Shown piece after piece: positions 1 through 9,093 of a stretch of 64,000 nt of DNA. The position numbers and the translations under genes were made by a program. This DNA is from Clarireedia homoeocarpa. Lineage: Eukaryota; Ascomycota; Leotiomycetes; Helotiales; Rutstroemiaceae. Position 1 is the first letter of the stretch; each line of letters begins with the position of its first letter. The stretch lies in assembly GCA_001465935.1 (NCBI GenBank), contig LNKV01000007.1, positions 248,001-312,000 on the forward strand, in the 5' to 3' direction. The notes under the pieces were generated by a model. It did not search any database, was not told where the DNA came from, and saw nothing but the letters and a program-made list of their open reading frames with translations.

Positions 1-2
1 CA

Positions 3-221
3 CTTGAGAGAATCACCAAAGGCAAATTCAAGGCCGTCCCCCATTTCGTTAGAGGAGTACGGCCAGGAGTGGCTGATGGTGAGAATAAGGGAGCGAGAAT
101 AGCCAGGAATACCATTGCCGTCTTCACTCAACCTAACCTGGACGAGATAGTAGACTCGGAAATGGGTATCACTTTTGGAGAATTTGCAAGAGGGGTAGTA
201 GAAAAGAACACTACGAAATGA
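3..221 (+). CDS. C-terminal end of a putative 2-oxoglutarate/Fe(II) oxygenase-like protein (partial)
   Basis: The window opens inside a coding region read in frame from base 3. It gives 72 residues and a TGA stop at 219-221; the start lies off the left edge. The stretch contains PHFVRGVRP, then ARIARNTIAVFTQP, then GITFGEFARGVV. This spacing (an Arg-rich segment running into RNT-[IL]-AVF-x-QP) is what I associate with the C-terminal strands of the double-stranded beta-helix in fungal clavaminate-synthase-like or isopenicillin-N-synthase-like oxygenases, where a conserved Arg contacts 2-oxoglutarate. The HxD...H iron ligands would be upstream and cannot be checked. Family assignment is by motif memory; the existence of a coding 3' end is much surer than the function. 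Confidence 0.6.
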   Translation, partial: LERITKGKFKAVPHFVRGVRPGVADGENKGARIARNTIAVFTQPNLDEIVDSEMGITFGEFARGVVEKNTTK

Positions 222-350
222 GCTTACGGCGTCGGATACGAGGTCAAATATTAGAAGTTGGATATCCAATGCAGAGTGATTTATCACTAATGAAATATGA
301 TATCTTCTATGTCTTCCTGATAGCCAAAATACCATGACCATACAAATCGA

Positions 351-671
351 CTAGGTTACTGAGCTCTCTCCACAAAGCTCCTTGAAGGAGGCGAAGTGCA
401 TGAGAAGGAAAGTGTAGTGGACCGAAATTTCCATTGAGCTATCACCGGGTTGCTTGTTTGCTTGAGTTGTATGCTCCTTGATTCTCCGTTTAAGTCGAGT
501 AGTGACTCCAATATAGGCGGCTGTGATAATGGCTTCATTGCTTTTGCAGAGGTCTATATAGACCCCTTGTAGACCCATTGAAACTTCTGTAGGTTCAGGT
601 AAGTGCGTCAAACGATCCAAGCGAACAATTTCAGAACTACTGTATAGATTTCCTTGGCCACAGGATAAACT
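351..671 (-). pseudogene. Truncated GIY-YIG-nuclease-like reading frame
   Basis: A minus-strand frame ends at TAG 351-353 and is open back to the telomere-like array near 671. The only ATG that fits a domain start is that of MGLQGVYIDLC. The segment GVYIDLC, then AAYIGVTTRLKRRIKEHTT, matches the GIY-YIG pattern: a GxY strand, a second strand YIG, then an Arg-rich helix ending in E-H. In bacterial and selfish-element nucleases the Arg of this helix and a downstream Glu are catalytic; a distal Glu is not evident in the short remaining C-terminus. No full-length gene, intron or promoter is visible, and the open frame stops where the array begins. I therefore read it as a fragment, although a tiny intact gene of about 75 codons cannot be excluded. 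Confidence 0.4.
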
Positions 672-699
672 CTAAACCCTAACCCTAAACCCTAACCCA
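672..699 (+). repeat. Interstitial telomere-like repeat (CCCTAA/CCCTAAA)
   Basis: About three and a half C-rich units in head-to-tail order (CCCTAA, CCCTAAA, CCCTAA, CCC) preceded by CTCTAAA. The fungal telomere repeat is TTAGGG, i.e. CCCTAA on the opposite strand. On the plus strand the array has the orientation expected for a left chromosome end with the chromosome body to the right. It lies between two truncated minus-strand frames. Confidence 0.75.
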
Positions 700-1303
700 A
701 ACCAAAAAAACCCATTCGAAAAAACGCCGCAGAGGCATCGACTGCCTTTGGAACTGCGGCTTTGTCAACAGCAGCGAAGTCTTTGCCTAGCTTATCTTTA
801 TGGGCGACAAGGATATGCCCCGGGGTAACGCCGTTGTGTTGTCCGAAAGTCGCCGCGTCAAGCGACAGATTGCTTGTCCATGTTCGGAGCAGAAAGTCCT
901 GGATAACTTCCTGTACCTGATCACTCCTCCTTCCTGTGATCGCGGTCCTAGGCGTGAATTCTTCAACCGGAACCTCTCTGGTCTGGTGGCTAAAGCTGCC
1001 ACTCAGAACAAGCCGTTGTTCCCTCAACCTTCCGGTCTTTACCGCGATTAACGTTCCCTTGGTTGTGAGTGCGGGTATGCCGAATTGGTTGATATCGGAA
1101 AAGGGTAGTCCGTCCGAACCGAACGTTCCTGGGAATAGTTGGTGCCTGGTGGTCGCTGCGACTGGTGCATTTAGTACCGCTGCGATAACTAATGCTGATG
1201 GGAACACATTTGCCGGCACTCCATTTGCTCCGGTTATACTCCGAAGCAGCAGCAACCACCTCGCGAGCTGCCGTCTCGGCTTCAGCGGCTGGCTAATGAA
1301 TTG
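692..1303 (-). pseudogene. Unidentified broken gene ending in the telomere-like array
   Basis: A minus-strand frame is open from about 1303 to TAG 692-694 and encodes about 200 residues, with a hydrophobic Ala/Val-rich stretch near its beginning (about 1230-1150) and a basic C-terminus. There is no ATG until close to the end, so any start must be in an upstream exon. Intron-like signals exist upstream: donor GTAAGT at 1476 with acceptor CTAG at 1428, and donor GTATGC at 1352 with a GCTAAC branch and TTAG acceptor near 1293. However, neither open frame of the last exon (hydrophobic or alternative) can be continued into the 1353-1427 segment without meeting a stop. The stop codon itself is made by the first TTAGGG unit. 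I do not recognise the family. Multi-exon design plus broken joints suggest decay. Confidence 0.3.
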
Positions 1304-3337
1304 TTAGCGAATTGGTCGTGAATCATAGGATATAAATGACTGACTGGCATACAGCCCGGCCCCTTATTCATCCCAAGACAGCGACTGCATTGTTGCCCAC
1401 CGTTTCCATCCGAATTGTATGCTATTGCTAGAACAATTAATATATTATAGATATAGGGAATAAAAGAGCTACTTACCTTCAAAGAAGTTTGCTGGTATCA
1501 ATCTCAAGAGTCTATTGGCAACCTAAAGGTTTCTTGGAGAGAAACCTGGAAGGAGAGATGGGAATGCAATAAAAAAATTACCTCGAGATACGAGGGACCT
1601 AAGAACATAAATTAACAATATATTTTTCTGGGACGAGACCAGTAATAAAGGTGCTGAATGACCTTAGAATTTACAACTAAAGAACTAAGAAAATTCTAAG
1701 ATCTCGAGGGCTTATAAACATCAAAGTGTCGCGTGTAGTCGCGTATATCACGTGTCTACTACATGTGCACGCTAGGCATTCAGTTCCAGCCTGAGCATTC
1801 AGACATCAACGTGACGATTCGTTCAAATCGTTACATTTTCTACTGTTTCCATATTCAACACGAGACACAAGAAGCTACGAATATATTTCGACATCGAGTG
1901 TCCATGATTATGTTGTGGGTCGTGATATATAGACAAAATAGAGCTGGAAGATTCTGAAACTTTCATCTTGCCCAAAGAAGCGTTATGTTGAGATTTAAAT
2001 GGGCAGTAGAACCCAGCTGCATGTGTCTCGTCGAGAGCCTTGTGAAGTTTTTGGAGCCGGCGGTGAAACACCCTGGTAAGGCGACAAAAGTACAAGTTGA
2101 GCTCGGTGTCGCATCATCAGCAATCTTCAAGAAGTGCCATAACCTCTTAGCAAAAGATCAAGTAGATATATCCGTGTTTGTAAGGCGGTTTGGATGGGAT
2201 GGAGTCGTGTGTATTATCTGCAGTACTATTTAGCGCTACCCCCCTTACAGCCGGTCCCGTGATAGTATAAATATGCACCATTAACACGGACCCATGTAAG
2301 GAGTACGTATTGGTTAACTAGAAGCGAAAATCAACACTAGCCTGCGGGCTGACTGTGTGTAACGTCTCCCCCGCGTGTTTGTGAAACTTTAAGTAACACA
2401 CTTAGACGACATATTTTCCAACGACTGGCACTCGTCGATAATACTACGACGAAGCAGGCTCGTTGTAACTTTCGTCGTTGAAGAATAGCTTGAGGTTTCG
2501 CCGACAAGTGACGTCTGTGTAAGCGGCCGTTCCACATTGGCGACCCTGAAGAACATACAAACCTTCCGGTTTCAGTTCCACAATACCTGGCCCCGGCATC
2601 ATCACGACGGTGCCCTCAAAGAGGATTATCTTCCGCTGCATGGAAATGCTATGACATATCCTCTCCGCCTGGCTCCATGCTATCAATCCCTTTATTCACT
2701 TGGTTCAGATGTCTCGCTGGTGCCTGTGAACGAAGAGGGCATATGACCGAAATAACGGCAATGCTCGAAGTTCTTGAGTGTTGGTCTGGAAGTATGTTAG
2801 TAATGCTCAGGACTCAAGTGCGCTAGAAATATTGAGAATCGGGATGAAAAGCTTATCTGTAGTGCTGTAATCTCTCACAGTCTAGGAACTCGACGAAGAT
2901 TGCAGAATAAGTAGTGGCAAGCCCTTGCAATTGGTGAGATAGTGTTCGGGGACTTAAGGTCTTTAGCTTGATAAGTTTTTTCCCCTTCTCATCCCTACAC
3001 TTATAATCATCATTGACGCTCCTCACCCGGCGCGCTGCTTGGAAGTTGTAAGAAATGATGTAATGATTTACGTTGTTATGAAGAAGAAGGGGATTGTTCT
3101 TGTTGCATGTCTTATGAGGTGGTTGAAATCACCCATTACCCACCGTAGAAGCTCGCGTAGAGTGTAAAATCCGTACATAACTGACCATCCCCACTAACCC
3201 AAGCTTCCACAACTCAAATGAATATCTGGTTTCACACTGTCCATCTTCGGCGAGATATTAAGGGAGATAAACTCTCAGTCCATTCACTTGCATCAATGAA
3301 TTCTATTACCAAATTTCCTTAAGTGGCATATCCCTTG
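1304..3337. other. Intergenic, no supported gene
   Basis: No recognisable domain. There is an ATG-initiated plus frame of 82 codons at 1985-2233 and an overlapping minus frame at 1823-2095. Neither has splice context or a known motif, and they shadow each other. A minus frame at 2444-2686 (80 codons, some Cys) lacks a convincing start. The rest is AT-rich spacer. Confidence 0.5.
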
Positions 3338-3718
3338 CTATGACTTTGACTTCCATTCTTTACCTTGTTCCATAAAGTGTTCCCATCGACTCTGGTGCTG
3401 ATGAGGTATTTCATGTTCCGGCATAACCCCAATTGAGACAAGATCATAGTAACAGACTCTGTCATTCCATTCCTTTTTTCGATACACACGTGAAGCGTAC
3501 ACAAGTTTCTTACGAACACTGATGTTGTTCACGGAGTTTGGAGCTACTAGTAGGGTATACTCCATCTGCAGAAGCACATTTATCTCCGTATCCATTTCTT
3601 CTTCTGTATCCGTGGATCTGGTTGTGGCCCTTGTCCTTGTACGGGCTCTCTGGTACTGGCTCCAGTATTGGCCATTAACAGGATCACCTCTACGTAGTCT
3701 CTTGTTTGCTATTGTACT
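3338..3718 (-). CDS. Hypothetical minus-strand frame, possible last exon
   Basis: The frame is open from 3718 to a TAG stop at 3338-3340, with an ATG at 3595 giving 85 residues. The 41 codons upstream of that ATG are also open and continue the same composition: Arg/Thr-rich, then Glu/Asp-rich, then a segment rich in charged and aromatic residues. A possible acceptor (AATAG) lies at the upstream edge. Another ATG-led minus frame (44 codons, from 3840 to 3709) lies just upstream in a different phase and could be part of the same gene, but I found no clean donor to join them. No domain is recognised. It is downstream of, and on the same strand as, the glucanase gene. Confidence 0.25.
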   Translation of the reverse strand, partial: STIANKRLRRGDPVNGQYWSQYQRARTRTRATTRSTDTEEEMDTEINVLLQMEYTLLVAPNSVNNISVRKKLVYASRVYRKKEWNDRVCYYDLVSIGVMPEHEIPHQHQSRWEHFMEQGKEWKSKS

Positions 3719-4525
3719 TCACTTAACTCAAGGGGCAAGCCGAAGTTGTCGAAGCCAAGAGGCTCAGAACTTGGAGAGAGAAAGTCTTCGGTGGGTTGTG
3801 GAACCTCTGTCCCCTTCAACGCTTTCGCGGATAGAGTGTTCATATTGGGTACGAACAAGTAAAAACAAGAAGAAGAGGGGAGGGGGGAAACTTGGGTCTG
3901 GGGTTGGTGTTGGTGTTGTTTTTGTATGAGGAAGAAAGGAAGGAAAGAAGTCTCATAGTGATGGGTGGACATACAAATAAGTATGAGTCTTCATTTAGCC
4001 CGTTTGATAGATGACTCAAATCAAGTCTAGTCGGGTCATCATCAACGGAAGAGCAGAGCAGGAGGGCAGTAAGGAACGAGTACTGAGACTCGACTGAGGC
4101 ACCAGGAAGCCTGGACTTAAACTTGAGTTTGAGTACGAGGCAGCATTCAATAAGAGGGATGAAATGAATGGCAATAATGGGTATATGATTTAAATGCCAC
4201 AAGAGAAATCAAAAAAACAAAAGATAGATGTATGTACAAATGTGTACAATACTTATATAATAAACGAGAGCGTTTCTCTATGCAGTCCCCTTTTCCCTGT
4301 CCGGTTCCCATCCAATCCGATCTAATCGAACAATTTTGATGCTTCCCTTTTCATTTCCCCTTTCATTTGCCCTGCTGTATGATTCTCCTTTTCCTACCGC
4401 ACCTTTCCCCTCCCTAGCAACCTCGCGAAGAATGTAATGTCTCCTATCAACCTCAAGAAATACCTTTTCCCTCTATCACCACCTACAATCTCTCGCCCTT
4501 ACTCAACCACTCACTCTCTCTCTCT
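3719..4525. other. Spacer downstream of the exo-glucanase gene, probably including its 3' UTR
   Basis: Pyrimidine-rich on the plus strand near 4270-4530, including a short CTCTCTCT tract just before the glucanase stop codon. It carries a low-complexity plus-strand segment around 3860-3925 (AAGAAG and GGTGTT repeats). Open frames here are low-complexity translations. No supported gene. Confidence 0.45.
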
Positions 4526-6056
4526 CTAGCACATCGCCGTAAACCTCTCCTTCTGCTTCAAATCCGGCCACATCCCATTATCCGCCAACACCAACGCATC
4601 CCACTCATGCGCGCTCTCCGTCTTAAAGTTCCAGAAAATCCAACCCTGCGCCTTCGTCTCAAACGACGCCAACTGCGCGTACAGATAATTCTTCAAATCT
4701 GCCTTGTACGTCGCGTTCCAAGAATTGATATTCGAAAGGCCGTCGCAGGAGGCGACGAATGTGGAGTTCGGATACGTGCCATCGTAGCGGGCGCCGACGC
4801 CGAGGCCGTTGAGTGCCCATGCGCAATCTGTCATGGCGGCGGTGAATTCGCCGACGATGACATTTTTGTCTGAGCCGGAGTAGGTGTAGGCGTTCTTGCA
4901 GACGTAGTCGATGTGTTGGGCGCCGCTCATGGCGACTAGGTCGTTGGAGAAGACCTGGTATTCGTGGTGGTCGACAACGACTGGTGCGAGGTTATGTTAG
5001 TAAAATGCTGTTGAGCTTGAAAGAAGGTGATGAGAAACGAACCGTTATAGGCGTTGTTGTCACCAGTGTTCAAAATGCCATTCCATTTATCCACCGAGTA
5101 GAAGGCGTCGTGGAGTACAACAACATTGTCGCTGACAGCTCGAACCTGGCCATAACCATCTCTATAGAATTGTTCTAGCTTTCCGTAATCCAAAACCCAG
5201 TTTGCGGGCTCGTTGAGAAGTTCGATGCCAACTACGACGTCTTGATATGACGCTTGTGCGTATTTTTGCGTAATTTGGTTGAGCACTTCGAGCGTTTGAG
5301 CAACAGAATCTCCTTGTTGCCAGCCAGCTGTTGTTCGGTGTCCGGAATTGTCAAACCCATTCTGACTTTTTGGAGCCCCATGAAGGTCAATCCATACTTT
5401 GAGACCGGTTTGGCGTGCCCAGTCGATGGCAGAATCCATATATGGTGCGGCTCCTTGAGTGTAGGTTTCGCCGTCATACAGAGAGTAGGCCCAGTATCCA
5501 ATAGGGATACGAACTAAGTTGAAGCCAGCATTGGCAATTTTTTGGAAGTCACTTAGAGTGCACCATGAATCCCACTAGGCCAGCATTAGTTTGTGCCCTG
5601 GAAAAGTAGCAGGTTCACATACATGTGGTTTGAGAATCTCCAGAGCAGCAGCTGTACCGAGTTTCCCGGTCATGGTAAATCTATAAGTGCATTGGTCAGT
5701 ACAATATTTGGAGAAGAATGAAACTTCTAGTGATTGAGAACAACTTACTCATCGACTATACCAAGAGATTGGTCAAGAGGCTGGAATATCGAGGCTGCTT
5801 GAAGTATCAGACCAAGCTCCAATAACTATATCACACAGGTACTCACGTGTAATCCAAGGTTCGAGAACAAGCCAACCACCAATGTTGACTCCTCTGACTG
5901 GCGTATCACCATATGAGAAGGCCACCGATCTTTGATAACTGTGAAACACTTTCAGTAACAGCACACTCAATAGGGAAACATGACTTCAACTTACATTGGC
6001 TTTCCGGTCGCCAGACCGGCGGCCAGTAAGGCACCAATAGCATTCTTGAAAAACAT
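4526..6056 (-). CDS. Secreted exo-1,3-beta-glucanase, glycoside hydrolase family 5 (GH5_9)
   Basis: Six exons: 5995-6056, 5847-5938, 5749-5797, 5623-5680, 5043-5574, 4526-4980. They join in frame to 415 residues, the usual size of fungal EXG1-type enzymes. The N-terminus (MFFKNAIGALLAAGLATG) looks like a short signal peptide. The GH5 pattern is clear: RGVNIGGWLVLEPWIT, then NLVRIPIGYWAY (about 106-117), IDLHGAPKSQNGFDNSG (about 149-165), the acid/base Glu in LLNEP (about E209), DHHEYQVF (about 268-275), and the nucleophile Glu in VIVGEF (about E309). Such enzymes release glucose from the ends of beta-1,3-glucan in the cell wall or extracellular space, for wall remodelling or glucan use. Introns are 48-72 nt with GTAAGT, GTGAGT, GTATGT or GTTCGT donors. 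The catalytic residues are intact, so the enzyme is expected to be active. Confidence 0.93.
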
Positions 6057-6585
6057 CGTTATGAGTTTAAGATAGAGTTGGAAGAATAGTAGGCGCCTTC
6101 ATGAGAAAGCAGGCTTTTAAAAAGATTGCAAAGTGGCAGTAAGACACGGTAATATAAGTCCAGAAACTGATCAAAGAACCATCGAATGAATGAGATGAAC
6201 TTCTGGGGGCCACGGGTCATCTGCTAGGCAAATCCACAAGAGTTTTGAGCCTATTCGCACATGCCTAGTTTTTTGTGGAGTGAACTACCTTATTCATCGA
6301 TATTGGCGGCCATGTAATATGGCCCCAAGGCTGCTCCAACGAAGAGTTTTTGCTCACAGCGGTCGGCATTACCACTGCGTGAAGAAAGCGGGAATTGAGG
6401 GTATGGGAGATCTGCGAAAAGAACAGGGGTGAAGTGGTCGTTGTTCGAGGTTGGGAGGTGGATAAATTCAAGATTTGGAGCGTCAAGCGTAATATCCCAT
6501 GTTCCGGTACTTGTACTTCCGTTCTAGTGATATCATTATATAGATACTACTACAGGGGTGAAACAGCCAGCTCAGGAACTGTACA

Positions 6586-6664
6586 GTATCCCCTTGACTG
6601 CCATACGTGACTTCCCCACCTTATTTTTGGTGAGGTCGCGAGTAGTTGGCAGTCAAGAGGATAC
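6586..6664. repeat. Long imperfect inverted repeat / hairpin
   Basis: Outer arms 6586-6603 and 6647-6664 are reverse complements at 17 of 18 positions (left arm GTATCCCCTTGACTGCCA). Inside, 6605-6620 and about 6628-6640 pair again with gaps (CGTGACTT...CACC against GGTGAGGTCGCG), leaving a T-rich loop. A separate perfect 10-bp palindrome ACTGTACAGT (6578-6587) overlaps the left edge. The arrangement fits a MITE-like element or a small-RNA-type hairpin; no transposase or target-site duplication was recognised. Confidence 0.8.
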
Positions 6665-7739
6665 ACCGAGTTGAACTGAAACCTTTTCGTGCGAAGGACG
6701 TTCAGTTAGACTTGAGAAATCCACACAAGCACATATTCATTCGTAGAGTTGTCGTCGTTGATTTGTTTGTGCTTTCTGTAACCTTAACACTGGGTGGCGG
6801 TGTCTAAGCGGTGTGCCAAGTGTGGCGGAGGGGCCCCAAATCTATATCTGGAGTTTCTGAAATATATGGCGCCCCTATTGATGATCCGACTTTCTTCAAG
6901 ACTTCTAATTTGAACGATTTCTAGGCTGTCTGTCTGACCCGTCTTGAGATGCTGAAGCAAGCCTTGGCGTTGTGATATAAATATGGAGGGGAAAGATAAG
7001 GCCCCCCTTTCGTGGTACTTCCAGAAAATGAATGAAGCGCCAAACTCCAAAAAAGCATACCAGCACTGAAGAAATCCTCGAGGCTCAAGACCATATTTAG
7101 TCGGGACTTTCAATGTGGCGCCATACAATATCGTAAGCTAAAATACGACGTTGAACTTCTCTTGTCAGTATCAGCCCCTTGTAATCAAAGCTCCTTTATC
7201 GCTTTGACATGTGAAGCTTGAGAGTCCATGTACCAACGGGGGCTCAAAATCTCAAAATTTCCGATTCATCTGCTTCTTTCCTGCGGACCCTGATTATAGA
7301 GGCCTTGCAGTCCTAGCAGAAATTCTATTTATTGGTATCAGTGGCACCTTTGAATTTCCTGATCCCCCACTTGATACAATTATGCACAGTTGGCTTCCGT
7401 CTTGGTTGGGGAGAGATTAGACAGAACAATGAGGTGTACGGTAGGATGATGTGATCATCAAGCAGGGAAGGATATATGTTATTAGTAACATACATCAATA
7501 GAGCTACTGGCTCTTGGATGGGTAAGAGTTTCTATTCTGCATTGACACAAGTAGAAAGAGATTGAAATAGGGAAGTGTTTGCCTATATGAAGGTGCTCTT
7601 GCTCGTTTTGATCATGGGTAGGTGCAAATTCTGCTTGCTGTACTTGGAAGAAGTGCGTGGGAAGTCCACCCTAGTACTCTGAGGAGTGTACTCCCCCCTT
7701 CATTCATTTTCTCATCCAGTAAACCTCACTACCACCCCC

Positions 7740-7839
7740 CAGCACCAGCACCAGCACCAGCACCAGCACCAGCACCAGCACCAGCACCAGCACCAGCACC
7801 AGCACCAGCACCAGCACCAGCAGCAACAGCAACAGCAAC
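7740..7839 (+). repeat. CACCAG hexanucleotide microsatellite
   Basis: About 14 copies of CACCAG ending in CAGCAACAG variants. The unit is a multiple of three, so frames stay open as poly(Gln-His) or poly(Pro-Ala); this explains the long but meaningless plus-strand frames here. Confidence 0.95.
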
Positions 7840-7952
7840 CCCAGACCCTGCACTCAGCCAGCCAGCCTCAACGCCTATCAGCAAGCCGCATACCTGTGAG
7901 AAGCTAGAGCTCTTGGAGGAGTGATGGCATTGAAATCGAATGAACTTGATTG

Positions 7953-7976
7953 ATCTATCTATCTATCTATCTATCT
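7953..7976 (+). repeat. ATCT tetranucleotide microsatellite
   Basis: Six perfect ATCT units in a spacer. Confidence 0.9.
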
Positions 7977-8464
7977 GCTGAACCAACTACATAGCTGCTT
8001 GAAGGAGGTTTATATCCTCAAGCTGTGGAAAATCAACGATTCAGGCATACTCCGTAGCGTACAAATGAAAAATAATGGAAATTCGGCGTTTGTGGATCAT
8101 TCCTCGATCTGGGAATGCCCTCATTTATCGATTACGTGGGCGGTGGAGATGGCTGTGGAGATCATTCTCACAACGAAGATGCTAAGTCTGATATTGTATT
8201 GCATATATCTGCTTTCCAAGAATTGGGCTAGCCCTGCAGCGCAAAATAATGGGCGGATTAAGGCGTAATGTTCACATGTCTTTTGGCATGCCTCAATGTA
8301 TCTACAGCTAAAGAAGACGTTCATTTTGCACAAAACTTGAAGGGACGACAGATGTGAAATTTGGGTGAGCGAAAGAGTAATCTATAATGGAAACGTGTTC
8401 AAACCATCCTTCATAATCGTACATCATAGAACGAAGCCCTAGTTATGCTCTATCAAATGTGACC

Positions 8465-9093
8465 TCAATACCCGGTAGTAGTTGGAGGATTCTGCCAATG
8501 ACGCAACATATGTTCCAGAGCTTCTTGCCATTCGTAGGTAAAGCATGCAGCAAGCTGAGCTGCCTCGTCGGCTTCAGGGATTCTGCCTCCCCACATCTCA
8601 GGCTTGTTGGCTTCACTAGCGGCGTATAGTTGGATCATGTCACTGAATACGTATCAGTTGTCGCATTCAACGGATTCATGGAAACGTGGGGAGTCTTACT
8701 CGTCTTGTATCTTGATCAAAACTAGCCATGCGTAATTCCAGCTGCGGTTGCTGTTAGGGTCACTACTGACCCTCCATTTTGCGTCATCTAGCAATTCATT
8801 ACTGAATGGGTAATTGGGAGTCAGGTTGCGAAGTTCATTGAGGAGGTTGTTTGATGTAACGTAATGCGTCCAAGCGGCAGTCATCGGTTCTTGAAAGAGA
8901 AGCTGGTCTTCTTCGCTAGAAGCAGCTGCGAAGCGTTCAATGCGACATAGCTCAGTGAGGGTGTTGATCCGATGAGTATTGAGGGAGTCAATGAGTTGGG
9001 CTGTGCTTTGCTGGAAAGCATTAGTAGTCGCTCAGAATGACGATTTGTTCTGAAGCTTTGACTTACTAGCCCTGTGGAAGAGTGAGAAGACAT
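8465..9093 (-). CDS. Small three-exon hypothetical protein
   Basis: Exons 9067-9093, 8700-9010 and 8465-8642 join cleanly to 171 residues. The ATG at 9091-9093 begins MSSHSSTGL. Intron 1 has GTAAGT, a CTAAT branch and TTCCAG; intron 2 has GTAAGA and ATTCAG. Three exons that stay open only when spliced are good evidence of a real gene. The product is acidic, probably cytosolic and mostly helical by composition, with repeated Leu/Ala/Glu segments and many Trp residues (AAWTH, AKWRV, SWNYAW, EWQEALE). No signal peptide, membrane segment or known motif was found. I do not recognise the family; it may be lineage-restricted. Confidence 0.65.

Larger units (their letters stand above)
6057..8464. other. 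Long intergenic region upstream of the exo-glucanase
   Basis: It contains the glucanase promoter side, a long hairpin (6586-6664), a CACCAG microsatellite (7740-7839) and an ATCT microsatellite (7953-7976). Long frames inside it (for example 6784-7128 minus and 7622-7924 plus) either lack an ATG or are translations of the microsatellite. I see no supported gene. Confidence 0.5.

Noticed and set aside
7622..7924. Proline-alanine or glutamine-histidine repeat protein
   Set aside because: It is the translation of the CACCAG microsatellite in overlapping frames, with no conserved flanks.
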